NCBI GenBank assembly: GCA_002433805.1
Contig: DJIW01000032.1
Coordinates: 1 to 36,165 of the forward strand
Origin: Competibacteraceae bacterium UBA6584
Lineage (GTDB): Bacteria; Pseudomonadota; Gammaproteobacteria; Competibacterales; Competibacteraceae
Direction of reading: 5' to 3'
Length of the DNA: 36,165 nt
The notes beneath the pieces were generated by a model, which ran no database searches, was not told the origin of the DNA, and was given only the letters and a program-made list of their open reading frames with translations. Of the stretch, positions 6,912-14,185 are shown in pieces. The position numbers and the translations under genes were made by a program. How positions within the stretch are numbered: the stretch's first letter is position 1; each line of letters begins with the position of its first letter.

Positions 6912-8389
6912 GGCGCCCCCCCCAACAGCCCTTGCGCCGCCAAGCGCGCGACGCCCGCGTTCAAGGAGGTATCCAAACCGAAATAGAGGTTGGCCAGCGC
7001 CAGCGCCCACGTCGGAATCAACAAGGCCAGCGGCGCTTCCCGAACCTTCAGCCCTTCGGGAGCCGGTTTGAAATACGCCACCTCGACCACCCGCCAGATA
7101 TAGACCACCGCCAGCAAGGACGTCGCCAGCACCAGCACCGCCACCGGCCACCAGCCTTTTTCCAGCGCGCCCACGATCAAATACCACTTGCTGACGAAAC
7201 CGGCGGTCAAGGGGACGCCGATCAGGCTCAAGCCCCCGATCACAAACGCCCCCATGGTCCAGGGCATCGACCGCCCGACCCCGGCCATCCGCTCCAGTCG
7301 GGCCGCGCCGACCCGGTAGGACACGCAGCCCAACGCCATGAACAGCGACCCCTTTATCAGCGCGTGATTGAACAGATGGCTGATGCTGGCGGTCAAGCCG
7401 GCCACCGACACCAAGCTGACGCCCAACATCATGTAGCCGATCTGAGCGACGCTGGAATACGCCAGCATCCGTTTGACGTTGGTCTGAAAAATCGCCACCA
7501 GCGACGCACTGACGATCCCCACCAGGGACAAAGGCAACAGGATTTTATCCAACTGCATGGTTTCGAATGAGAATTGCACCCCGAACACGGTAAAGAAAAA
7601 GCGCAACATCACATAAATAGCCACCTTGGTGGCCGTGGCCGCCAAAAAAGCCGCGACGGGCGACGGCGCGTAGGCGTAGGCGTTGGGCAGCCAAAGATGC
7701 AGCGGAAACAGCGCCAGCTTGATCGCGGTGCCGACGGTCAGAAACGCGAACGCGGCCCGCACCGTGCGGGTTCCCGACACCGCCGGCAAGCGCGCGGCCA
7801 GATCGCCCATGTTCAGGGTGCCGGTCATCACGTACAAAAGACCGATCCCGATCAGAATAAAGGTCGCGCCCACGGTGCCCATGACCAAGTATTGATAGGC
7901 GGCGACCAGCGCGCGGCGGTCGCGGCCGACGCTGATCAGCGCGTAGCTGGACAGCGCCGAGATCTCCAAGAACACGAAGACGTTAAAGGCGTCGCCGGTG
8001 ACCGTGATGCCCAACAACCCGGTCAGGCACAACAGATAGGCGGTGTAGAACCAGGGATGCTTGTTGACCGGCAAACTCAGCCGTTGCTCGACGACGGTTC
8101 GCCCAAAACTCGCGACGATCGCGCCGATGGCCGCGACGATCAACAACATATAGGCGTTGAGCGCGTCCACCCGGTATTCGATGCCCCACGGGACCGGCCA
8201 GCCGCCCATCAGATAGGAAATCGGCCCGTGAGCCAACACCTGATACAGCAGCAACGCCGCGATCAGAAACGCCAGCCAGCTCGCCGTCATCGCCGCCAGC
8301 CACGCCGGCCGGCCGGCCGGCAGCAAGGCGCACAGCGGCGCCGAGACCAGCGGGATGACGACTTGCAGCGCCGGCAGATGGGCGATCAC
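6908..8389 (-). CDS. mrpD: Na+/H+ antiporter subunit MrpD (cluster 1)
   Basis: The 493-residue protein aligns by motif with MrpD/MnhD. The conserved acid is Glu142 in FNVFVFLEISALSSYALIS, and the lysines are Lys224 (GTAIKLALFPLHLWLPNAY), Lys255 (TATKVAIYVMLRF) and Lys401 (FVSKWYLIVGALEKGWWP). In Mrp complexes MrpD and MrpA form the long membrane arm that couples proton uptake to Na+ (or K+) export. The GTG start overlaps the mrpC stop (GTGA at 8386-8389). It stands directly after mrpC, as in all Mrp operons and in archaeal membrane-bound hydrogenase modules. Confidence 0.93.
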   Translation of the reverse strand: MIAHLPALQVVIPLVSAPLCALLPAGRPAWLAAMTASWLAFLIAALLLYQVLAHGPISYLMGGWPVPWGIEYRVDALNAYMLLIVAAIGAIVASFGRTVVEQRLSLPVNKHPWFYTAYLLCLTGLLGITVTGDAFNVFVFLEISALSSYALISVGRDRRALVAAYQYLVMGTVGATFILIGIGLLYVMTGTLNMGDLAARLPAVSGTRTVRAAFAFLTVGTAIKLALFPLHLWLPNAYAYAPSPVAAFLAATATKVAIYVMLRFFFTVFGVQFSFETMQLDKILLPLSLVGIVSASLVAIFQTNVKRMLAYSSVAQIGYMMLGVSLVSVAGLTASISHLFNHALIKGSLFMALGCVSYRVGAARLERMAGVGRSMPWTMGAFVIGGLSLIGVPLTAGFVSKWYLIVGALEKGWWPVAVLVLATSLLAVVYIWRVVEVAYFKPAPEGLKVREAPLALLIPTWALALANLYFGLDTSLNAGVARLAAQGLLGGAP

Positions 8390-8745
8390 AGCGAATCGTC
8401 CCGATCCTGGGCGAGAATCTCGTCGGCTTCGATGGTGCCGTAGGCTTCTTGAATGCGAACCACCAACGCCAGACCGAGCGAGGTGGTGGCGACGCCGACC
8501 ACGATGGCGGTCAGGATCAGGACGTGGGGCAGCGGGTTGCTGTAGACCACCGCCTTGTCGATCACGATGGGGGCGGTGCCGCCGGTGATCTTGCCCATGC
8601 TAATGTAGAGGATGAACACCGAGGTCTGGAAAATGCCCAAGCCGACCAGCTTCTTGATCAGGTTGTCGCTGGCGATGACCATGTAAAAACCGCACATCAT
8701 CAAGATGATGAAAATCCAGTAATTAAAATGTCCCAGGATCTGCAC
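8386..8745 (-). CDS. mrpC: Na+/H+ antiporter subunit MrpC (NuoK-like), cluster 1
   Basis: The 119-residue protein has three transmembrane helices and the MnhC/NuoK pattern: LIKKLVGLGIFQTSVFILYI in the second helix and the signature DPLPHVLVLTAIVI-like stretch NPLPHVLILTAIVVGVATTS in the third. The C-terminus is acidic (EADEILAQDRDDSL). Translation starts at GTG 8745, with a GGGGGA ribosome-binding site a few bases upstream. A 43-bp gap separates it from mrpB, the only sizeable gap in this operon. In the complex it packs between MrpA and MrpD. Confidence 0.93.
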   Translation of the reverse strand: MQILGHFNYWIFIILMMCGFYMVIASDNLIKKLVGLGIFQTSVFILYISMGKITGGTAPIVIDKAVVYSNPLPHVLILTAIVVGVATTSLGLALVVRIQEAYGTIEADEILAQDRDDSL

Positions 8746-8788
8746 GGTTCCCCCTTCGGCCCGTTTTAACGCGCGCGGCGCGGCGCTT

Positions 8789-9208
8789 TTACCGTCCCCG
8801 GCCGGCGAAGGCGTAGAAAATCGTCACCATTACCGACGACACGGTGATCCCCACGCCCAGCTCCACCAAGAGAATCCCCAGATGCTGGCCGTGCGCCGGG
8901 TCGTGCGAATCCAGCACGTTGTAATCCAGATACTGCCCGCCCAACAGCAGCCCCAAAAGGCCCACCCCGGCGTAGATCAACACACCCAGCGAAACGCCGA
9001 CGCGCAGCACCTGCGGCGGCATCAGCCGGCGCGCCTTGTCCAGGCCGTAGATCAGCGCGTACAAAATGAATCCCGCGCCGAAAATCACCCCGGCTTGAAA
9101 TCCGCCGCCCGGCCCGTAATCGCCGTGAAATTGAACGTAAAGCGCGAACAACAAAATGAGTGGCAACAGCAGCTTGGTTACGACGCGCGGAATGGTGTAG
9201 TGCTTCAT
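8789..9208 (-). CDS. mrpB: Na+/H+ antiporter subunit MrpB (MnhB domain), cluster 1
   Basis: The 139-residue protein carries the MnhB domain. The N-terminal helix (VVTKLLLPLILLFALYVQFH) is followed by the family signature GDYGPGGGFQAGVIFGAGFI, and a central RLMPPQ linker leads to two or three further helices ending in AFAGRGR. The ATG at 9208 overlaps the stop of the upstream MrpA-C-terminal-like gene by 4 bases (ATGA). In cluster 2 the equivalent domain is fused to the end of MrpA; here it is a separate gene, as in the Mrp-type module of archaeal membrane-bound hydrogenase (MbhF). Confidence 0.93.
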   Translation of the reverse strand: MKHYTIPRVVTKLLLPLILLFALYVQFHGDYGPGGGFQAGVIFGAGFILYALIYGLDKARRLMPPQVLRVGVSLGVLIYAGVGLLGLLLGGQYLDYNVLDSHDPAHGQHLGILLVELGVGITVSSVMVTIFYAFAGRGR

Positions 9209-9759
9209 CCCGCATTGTCCCGGCCGGAAGACGGACGGCGCGCGCCGCCGATCAGCAGCAGCACGCCGATGGCGGCGGTAAAAACCACGGTGGTTTCACC
9301 GAGCGTGTCATACCCCCGATAGCTGGCCAACACCGAGGTCACGATGTTGGGAATGCCGATTTCCCGCGGCGAATCCTCGATAAAACGCTGCACCACATGG
9401 TGGTGGATGGGATTGGCCGGATCGCCGTAAGCGGGAATGTCCCAAGTGCCGTAGACCAGCGCCAAGCCGGTGATGGTCACCGCCAGCAACGGCAGCAGCG
9501 TTTTTCGCGCGCTTTTGGGCTTTTCCTTGCTCGTGGTCAGCGCCAGCGCGCCCAGCATGAACACCGTCGAAACCCCCGCGCCCACCGATGCCTCGGTAAA
9601 GGCCACGTCCACGGCGTCCAGCACCACGAACAAGCTGGCCGACACGAAGCTGTAAATGCCGAACAGCATCACCACCGCGAACAAATCCCGCAGGCGGATA
9701 GCGGCCACGGCCACGACCACCAACAGCGTGAGGAGAAACAGATCGACTAAGGTTTCGAT
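9205..9759 (-). CDS. MrpA C-terminal-domain protein (DUF4040 plus MbhE-like region), cluster 1
   Basis: About 184 residues correspond to the C-terminal quarter of MrpA: a DUF4040/MbhD-like part with AVVMLFGIYSFVSASLFVVLDAVDVAFTEASVGAG, and a later MbhE-like part with RGYDTLGETTVVFTAAIGVLLL. The NuoL-like N-terminal part of MrpA is absent from this operon. The start is uncertain. Homology suggests translation begins around IETLVDLFLLT, where the codon is ATC (9759-9757) with GGGAG 8 bases upstream (9772-9768), but there is no ATG, GTG or TTG at that place. TTG or GTG codons 12-13 codons downstream would cut the first helix. Longer in-frame extensions run inside mrpG. Either ATC is used or the start is further away. 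Confidence 0.85.
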   Translation of the reverse strand: METLVDLFLLTLLVVVAVAAIRLRDLFAVVMLFGIYSFVSASLFVVLDAVDVAFTEASVGAGVSTVFMLGALALTTSKEKPKSARKTLLPLLAVTITGLALVYGTWDIPAYGDPANPIHHHVVQRFIEDSPREIGIPNIVTSVLASYRGYDTLGETTVVFTAAIGVLLLIGGARRPSSGRDNAG

Positions 9760-10082
9760 GGCGGCGGCTCCCGGTGCAACAACGGATCGGGCTGGTCGGG
9801 ATCGGCCAGCGCCGCCCGCGCCAGCGCGTGCGTGGCGACCGGGCCAGTGAACCACAGAAACGCCAGGATCAACAGCAGCTTCACGGTCACCAAGGTCCAA
9901 CCGGCCTGCAAGATCAACCCCAACACGATCAAGCCCACGCCGAGCGTATCGGTGATGCTGGCCGCGTGCAGGCGGGTATAAAAATCCGGCATCCGCAGTA
10001 ACCCCACCCCGCCGATCACAGCGAAGGCCACGCCGGCCAGCAACGACAATCCGCTGAGCAGATCGAGCAGCGCGTCTATCAC
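9747..10082 (-). CDS. mrpG: Na+/H+ antiporter subunit MrpG (cluster 1)
   Basis: The 111-residue protein has three helices and the MnhG signature LLRMPDFYTRLHAASITDTLGVGL at residues 28-51, followed by TVKLLLILAFLWFTGPVATHALARAA. The GTG start at 10082 overlaps the mrpF stop as GTGA. The polar C-terminus runs into the start region of the MrpA-C-terminal-like gene, so the two genes overlap by about 13 bases. MrpE, F and G form a small-subunit layer in the Mrp complex; MrpG corresponds to MbhC. Confidence 0.93.
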   Translation of the reverse strand: MIDALLDLLSGLSLLAGVAFAVIGGVGLLRMPDFYTRLHAASITDTLGVGLIVLGLILQAGWTLVTVKLLLILAFLWFTGPVATHALARAALADPDQPDPLLHREPPPSKP

Positions 10083-10372
10083 AAATCGTCCTGCGGTTCC
10101 TCGGCGATGTTGCCCGGCCAGCCCATGTCGCCGTAGCGGATAAATTTGAGCACGGCGATGGTGCCGATGAAACTGATGAAGGCGTAAACCAGCGCGATGT
10201 CGAGAAAATCGGGTCGGCCGCTCACGAACCCCAAGACCGCGATGAGCAGCACGGTCAGGGTGCCGAAGGAATTGACCGCCATGATCCGGTCGTAAACCGT
10301 CGGACCCAATACGGCGCGGGCCATCGCCAGTATCATGCAAACCAACGCGCCGAGCGCCGCCGCCACGAACAT
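10079..10372 (-). CDS. mrpF: Na+/H+ antiporter subunit MrpF (cluster 1)
   Basis: The 97-residue protein has three helices and the MnhF signature ARAVLGPTVYDRIMAVNSFGT (residues 18-38) and PDFLDIALVYAFISFIGTIAVLKFI near the end. The ATG at 10372 shares one base with the mrpE stop codon (TGATG). The C-terminal tail is acidic (AEEPQDDL). MrpF corresponds to MbhB of archaeal membrane-bound hydrogenase. Confidence 0.93.
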   Translation of the reverse strand: MFVAAALGALVCMILAMARAVLGPTVYDRIMAVNSFGTLTVLLIAVLGFVSGRPDFLDIALVYAFISFIGTIAVLKFIRYGDMGWPGNIAEEPQDDL

Positions 10373-10857
10373 CAGCCGCCCCCTTCCAAGCGGCTCACGC
10401 GCCGGTCCATGTCGCCTTCCAGCAAGGCGTCGGCCCCCTCGCGGGTCAAGGCGTGCACCTGCAAGGTGTCGCCCTTCAAGGCGGTGGTCACCGTTCCCGG
10501 CGTCAGGGTGATGGAATTGGCGTAGATGACCCGGCCCAAATCGCCGCGCTGGCTCGGTTTCAAGGTGATCAGGGTCGGGCTGATCGGCAATTTGGGGTCG
10601 ATGATGCGCTTGGCGACATCGAGGTTGGCCAGCACGATTTGCCACAGCAGCCAAGGCCAATAAGCGATGAAGGACGGATTGAGCCGCAGCCGCAACGGTT
10701 TTTCCTCCGGGTCGATCACCTCGGCGCGCCAGCCGACGAAAACGACCAGCGCGCAGGAGAGAGCGCCGAAGGCCAACAGCAAGGGAGCGTCGAAATAGCC
10801 GGACAGCAACAGCCACAAGCCAAAGCAGAACACCCACAACAACAGCGCATGCAGCAA
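10372..10857 (-). CDS. mrpE: Na+/H+ antiporter subunit MrpE (cluster 1, first gene of operon)
   Basis: The 161-residue protein starts with two hydrophobic helices and continues with the MnhE pattern: FIAYWPWLLWQIVLANLDVAKRIIDPKLP, then LGRVIYANSITLTPGTVTTALKGD, where ANSITLTPGT is the best-conserved motif. Translation probably begins at TTG 10857: GGGAGAG lies a few bases upstream and no ATG or GTG fits. It is the first of ten closely spaced genes running to 3464; most junctions overlap by 1-13 bases. The promoter should lie in the 162-bp gap to the divergent biotin ligase gene; I could not fix its boxes. Confidence 0.9.
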   Translation of the reverse strand: MLHALLLWVFCFGLWLLLSGYFDAPLLLAFGALSCALVVFVGWRAEVIDPEEKPLRLRLNPSFIAYWPWLLWQIVLANLDVAKRIIDPKLPISPTLITLKPSQRGDLGRVIYANSITLTPGTVTTALKGDTLQVHALTREGADALLEGDMDRRVSRLEGGG

Positions 10858-11019
10858 GCGGCTCTCCCTTATTGATTTGGGTCAGCGTTTCTAGTTATCG
10901 CCGACCAACCGAGTTTAGGTTGATAATAGTTGAGCCAACGCCGGATGCAAGTCGGGCGGCCGCGCCACCTTTCCGCCAACGTCTAACAGCGCTCGCGGCG
11001 CATCAGGATTCGCTAGCTC

Positions 11020-12009
11020 ATGTTATGGCTGACCGACCGCCCCGATACTACAGCCGCGTTTCTACCCCCCGGCGGGCTATGGTCGCCCGCGTGGGCGGGC
11101 GATCTGCCTCCGGGCCCGCGCGCCGCCTGGGGCTTGCTGGGCGCTGGAGCGCGATGCTGGCGGTTTCAGGACTTCCCTGACACCGCTTTGGAGCGGTGCG
11201 CGATCCTGATCGACGACGCGCCCGCCTCGCAATTCGAAATCCTGCAAACCGCCCTACGTTCGGGGATCGACCTCCCAGACGGTTCGATCGCCTTGGCCTT
11301 GACCGGAAGCCGGTTTCGCGGCCAGCGCCAGCGCGGCTGGACTGCCGCGCGCGGCAACCTTCACCTCGTCGCCCATTACCGGCTCGATCTGCCGGCCGCC
11401 GCAACCGAAGCCGCCGCGATCATGCTGCCGGCGGTGGCGGCCATCGAGAGCATCGAACGGGTCAGCGAAGGCCGCTGCGCGCCGGCCATCAAATGGGTCA
11501 ACGATCTGATTCTGCCCGCCGGCAAGGTCGCCGGGGTGTTGACCTCGACCCAGATCGAAGACGAACGGATCGTCCGCGCGCTGTTTGGCATCGGCGTCAA
11601 TCTGGAACGAGCGCCATGCCTGCCCGCGACGGCGTTCGCCCCCCGCGCCGCCGCGTTGACCGAGATCGATCCGACGCTGCGCGGCAAGCTGCCGGAATTG
11701 TTCGCGGCGCTGATGGCAGTTTTGGATTTCGAGGTTGAGAGCCTGCGTCAGCCGGGCGCGACCGATCTGTACCCGCGCTATCGCGCTCGGTCCGCCTGCA
11801 TCGGGCGCGAGGTCGCGCTGTGGCCTTGCGCCTGCGACGATCTGGAGCGTTCGCCGCCGCTGGCTCAAGGTCGCGTCAGGGATCTGTTGCCCGATCTTTC
11901 CTTGGTGCTCGAAGGCCGGACCGAACCGGTGCGCAACGCCCGTCTGGCCCTGCTTCCGACACCTCGCGGACGATCGGAAACCCCGTCGGCTCATCATGGT
12001 ACAATTTAG
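11020..12009 (+). CDS. Divergent biotin-protein ligase next to the decarboxylase genes
   Basis: The 329-residue protein has a biotin/lipoate ligase (LplA/BirA) catalytic domain: GSRFRGQRQRGWTAARGNLHLV (residues about 96-116) replaces the usual GRGRRGRxWxSPxGxNL ATP/biotin loop, KWVNDLILPAGKVAGVLTS corresponds to KWPNDL..GKKVAGILxE, and IGIGVN-like FGIGVNLE follows. A C-terminal domain (about 280-320) resembles the BirA SH3-like part. There is no N-terminal helix-turn-helix; instead about 85 residues of unfamiliar sequence precede the catalytic part. The gene lies 46 bp upstream of oadG on the same strand, so it probably biotinylates the OadA-like subunit. The altered GQRQRG motif makes reduced or altered activity possible. 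A ribosome-binding site is weak (AGGA 11 bases upstream). Confidence 0.8.
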   Translation: MLWLTDRPDTTAAFLPPGGLWSPAWAGDLPPGPRAAWGLLGAGARCWRFQDFPDTALERCAILIDDAPASQFEILQTALRSGIDLPDGSIALALTGSRFRGQRQRGWTAARGNLHLVAHYRLDLPAAATEAAAIMLPAVAAIESIERVSEGRCAPAIKWVNDLILPAGKVAGVLTSTQIEDERIVRALFGIGVNLERAPCLPATAFAPRAAALTEIDPTLRGKLPELFAALMAVLDFEVESLRQPGATDLYPRYRARSACIGREVALWPCACDDLERSPPLAQGRVRDLLPDLSLVLEGRTEPVRNARLALLPTPRGRSETPSAHHGTI

Positions 12010-12050
12010 TGAAACAAAATTTTAAATTTTACCTAGTGTTTCTTGAGGAG
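12000..12050 (+). promoter_or_regulatory. AT-rich leader before oadG with possible promoter
   Basis: The 46-bp gap between the biotin ligase and oadG is strikingly AT-rich in an otherwise GC-rich region. It contains TACAAT at 12000-12005 (overlapping the ligase end), a self-complementary AAAATTT.AAATTTT tract at about 12017-12031, and GAGGAG at 12045-12050, which serves the GTG of oadG 5 bases later. A separate promoter or an upstream-enhancing AT element for oadGAB is plausible; no matching -35 box was found. Confidence 0.3.
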
Positions 12051-12055
12051 ATGTC

Positions 12056-12283
12056 GTGGAGGAGCCCAATCTTTTTCTAGTCTGTTTGAACGCCTTTGCG
12101 GCGGTGCTGGGCCTGCTCTGGGTGCTGGCTTTGGCGCTGCGCGGCTTGATCGAACTGTTTCCCGAAAAACCGCCGGCCCCGACCGAGGCGGCGGCGGACG
12201 CCGCCCTCGCGGTCGCCATCGCCTCCGCCGCCAACGCCGTCGTCCCCGGCGCCCGCGTCACCCGTATCGAAGAAATCCGTTAA
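12056..12283 (+). CDS. oadG: Decarboxylase gamma subunit, OadG-type
   Basis: The 75-residue protein has one N-terminal transmembrane helix (residues 6-29, LFLVCLNAFAAVLGLLWVLALAL) followed by an Ala/Pro-rich linker (FPEKPPAPTEAAADAAL) and a short C-terminal segment, the usual build of the gamma subunit that anchors the alpha subunit to the beta subunit in sodium-pump decarboxylases. Sequence of this subunit is always weakly conserved, so the assignment rests on size, topology and position before oadA and oadB. The start is GTG 12056 with GAGGAG 5 bases upstream. Confidence 0.8.
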   Translation: MEEPNLFLVCLNAFAAVLGLLWVLALALRGLIELFPEKPPAPTEAAADAALAVAIASAANAVVPGARVTRIEEIR

Positions 12284-12297
12284 CTTGTGGAGCTCTC

Positions 12298-14184
12298 ATG
12301 ATTTACGCTGCTAGCCCCAAAAAAATTAACGTCATGCTGACCGCGTTCCGCGATGGCCTACAAAGCGTGTTCGGCGGCAACGTGCGCGTCAACGACGTGC
12401 TGCCGGCGATGCAGGCCGCCGCCGGCATGGGCGTCCGCCATTTCGAGTTCGGCGGTGGCGCCCGCTATCAAGCCCCCTATTTCTATGCGGGCGAAGACCC
12501 GTTCATGTGTATGGACAAGATGCGCGACGCGGCGGGCGCGGGCGCCGATCTCCAAATTCTAACCCGCTCGGTGTCCGGCGTGACCTTGACCACCCAACGG
12601 CTCAAGGCGCTGGAAATGCAGGCGCGGCTGATGAAGAAGCACGGCACCACCATCGACCGCAATTTCGATTTCATGAACGACACCGACAACCTGATCAAGA
12701 CCGGCAAGCCCATCGTGGACGCCGGGATGCACCATCAGGTGTGCGTGGCGCTGATGGGGCTGCCGTACAAATCGGAGCAGGTCCACACGCCGGACTTCTA
12801 CGTGCGGGTCATTCAAAAGTTGCTGGACGCCGGACTGCATTTCGATTCGGTCTGCATGAAGGACTCCTCCGGCACCACTGACCCCCGCACCTGCTACGAA
12901 ACCGCCAAGGGCCTGAAGAAAATCCTGCCCCCGGAAGTGCCGCTGGCCATGCACACCCACGACACCGCTTCGATGGCGGTGGCTTGCTACATGGCGGGCA
13001 TCGCCGGCGGCGTGGACCGCATCGACCTGTCGGTGCGACCGCTGGCGTCCGGCACCTCCCAACCGGACGTGCGCTCGATGTGGCACGCGCTCAAGGGCAC
13101 CGGCTATTCGCTGGACATCGACGCCGGCAAAATGGACGAATTGGAGAAAACGCTCGACGAGGGCCTGAAGGAGTATTCCTTCAATCCGGTCACCACGTCC
13201 GCCGACGCCCGCGTGGTCAACTTCCCGATGCCGGGCGGCGCGATCGGCCCCAACGTGCAAATGATGGCCGAGGCCCGCATCCTGCACCGCTACGGCGAAG
13301 TGCTGGCCGAATTCCCCGAAGTGGTGCGCGCCGGCGGCGCGTGGACCAGCGTGACGCCGGGCAGCCAGCAATACTGGCTGCAAGCCTTCAACAACGTGCT
13401 GCACGGCCGCTGGAAGAAGATCGACCCCGGCTACGGCCGCTCGGTGCTCGGCTACTTCGGCCGCACCCCGGAGCCGCCGGACCCAGAGGTGATCAAGATC
13501 GCCGGCGAACAGCTCAAACTGGAGCCGTTCGCCGGCGACCCGCTGGAAAAAGCCCCCGACAGCATCGCCCTGGCCGAGGACGCGCTGCGCGAGCGCAACC
13601 TGCCGCTGACCGAGGAAAACATCTTTTTGGTCGCCGCCGCCATCGTGCCCGGCAAGAACATGGAACTGAACGAAGGCATCCGGTTGCTGACCGGCAAGGC
13701 CAAGGTCAACCTGCCGCTCAAGGCGAAGGATCAAGCCGCCGCGCCCCCGCCATCTCCCTCGGCTCAAACTTCGCCCGCAGCGGTTCCGACGGCCGCGCCG
13801 GCCGCCGCTTTCACCGCGCCGGTGACCACCCAATGCACGGTGGTCGAAGGCAACGTCACCCGCACCTTCCGGGTCACCATCGAACCACCCGCCGGCGCCG
13901 CGCCGGCCTCGGCTTCGCCCCAGCCTTTCACAGCCGCGCCCGCGCCTGCCGCAACCGGCCAGCGCACGCCGGTCTTTTCACCGTTCGAGGGCAAGGTCGA
14001 GCTGGTGGAAATCAACGTCAAGGTCGGCGACGCGGTGCAAAAGGGGCAAGTGGTCGCGGCGGTCGAAGCGATGAAAGCCAAACACGACGTGCGCGCGCCC
14101 TGCGCCGGCGCGGTGGTGGAAATCAACGCCGATCTCGGTTCCGAGGTCTCCGCCGGCAAGCCTATCCTGACCCTCGGCGGATGA
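12298..14184 (+). CDS. oadA: Biotin-dependent decarboxylase alpha subunit, OadA-like (carboxyltransferase plus biotin carrier)
   Basis: The 628-residue protein has an N-terminal TIM-barrel carboxyltransferase with RDGLQS (residues 18-23) as the metal/substrate motif, Lys188 in CMKDSSGTT as the carbamylated-lysine candidate, and His219/His221 in AMHTHDTAS as metal ligands. An Ala/Pro-rich linker (about 477-570, in two blocks) leads to a C-terminal biotinyl domain with EAMKAKHDV, biotin on Lys593. It moves a carboxyl group from oxaloacetate (or a related acid) to biotin for decarboxylation by OadB. It is divergent: the first motif is FRDGLQS instead of LRDAHQS, and Ala replaces the usual Met after the biotinyl Lys. 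The substrate is therefore not certain. ATG 12298 is chosen; upstream frame is another gene. It ends one base before the oadB ATG. Confidence 0.85.
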   Translation: MIYAASPKKINVMLTAFRDGLQSVFGGNVRVNDVLPAMQAAAGMGVRHFEFGGGARYQAPYFYAGEDPFMCMDKMRDAAGAGADLQILTRSVSGVTLTTQRLKALEMQARLMKKHGTTIDRNFDFMNDTDNLIKTGKPIVDAGMHHQVCVALMGLPYKSEQVHTPDFYVRVIQKLLDAGLHFDSVCMKDSSGTTDPRTCYETAKGLKKILPPEVPLAMHTHDTASMAVACYMAGIAGGVDRIDLSVRPLASGTSQPDVRSMWHALKGTGYSLDIDAGKMDELEKTLDEGLKEYSFNPVTTSADARVVNFPMPGGAIGPNVQMMAEARILHRYGEVLAEFPEVVRAGGAWTSVTPGSQQYWLQAFNNVLHGRWKKIDPGYGRSVLGYFGRTPEPPDPEVIKIAGEQLKLEPFAGDPLEKAPDSIALAEDALRERNLPLTEENIFLVAAAIVPGKNMELNEGIRLLTGKAKVNLPLKAKDQAAAPPPSPSAQTSPAAVPTAAPAAAFTAPVTTQCTVVEGNVTRTFRVTIEPPAGAAPASASPQPFTAAPAPAATGQRTPVFSPFEGKVELVEINVKVGDAVQKGQVVAAVEAMKAKHDVRAPCAGAVVEINADLGSEVSAGKPILTLGG

Positions 14185-14185
14185 C

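Noticed and set aside
12559..13833. 424-codon minus-strand frame
   Set aside because: Antisense of oadA, whose catalytic motifs are clear; the product is Gly/Arg/His-rich without domain character.
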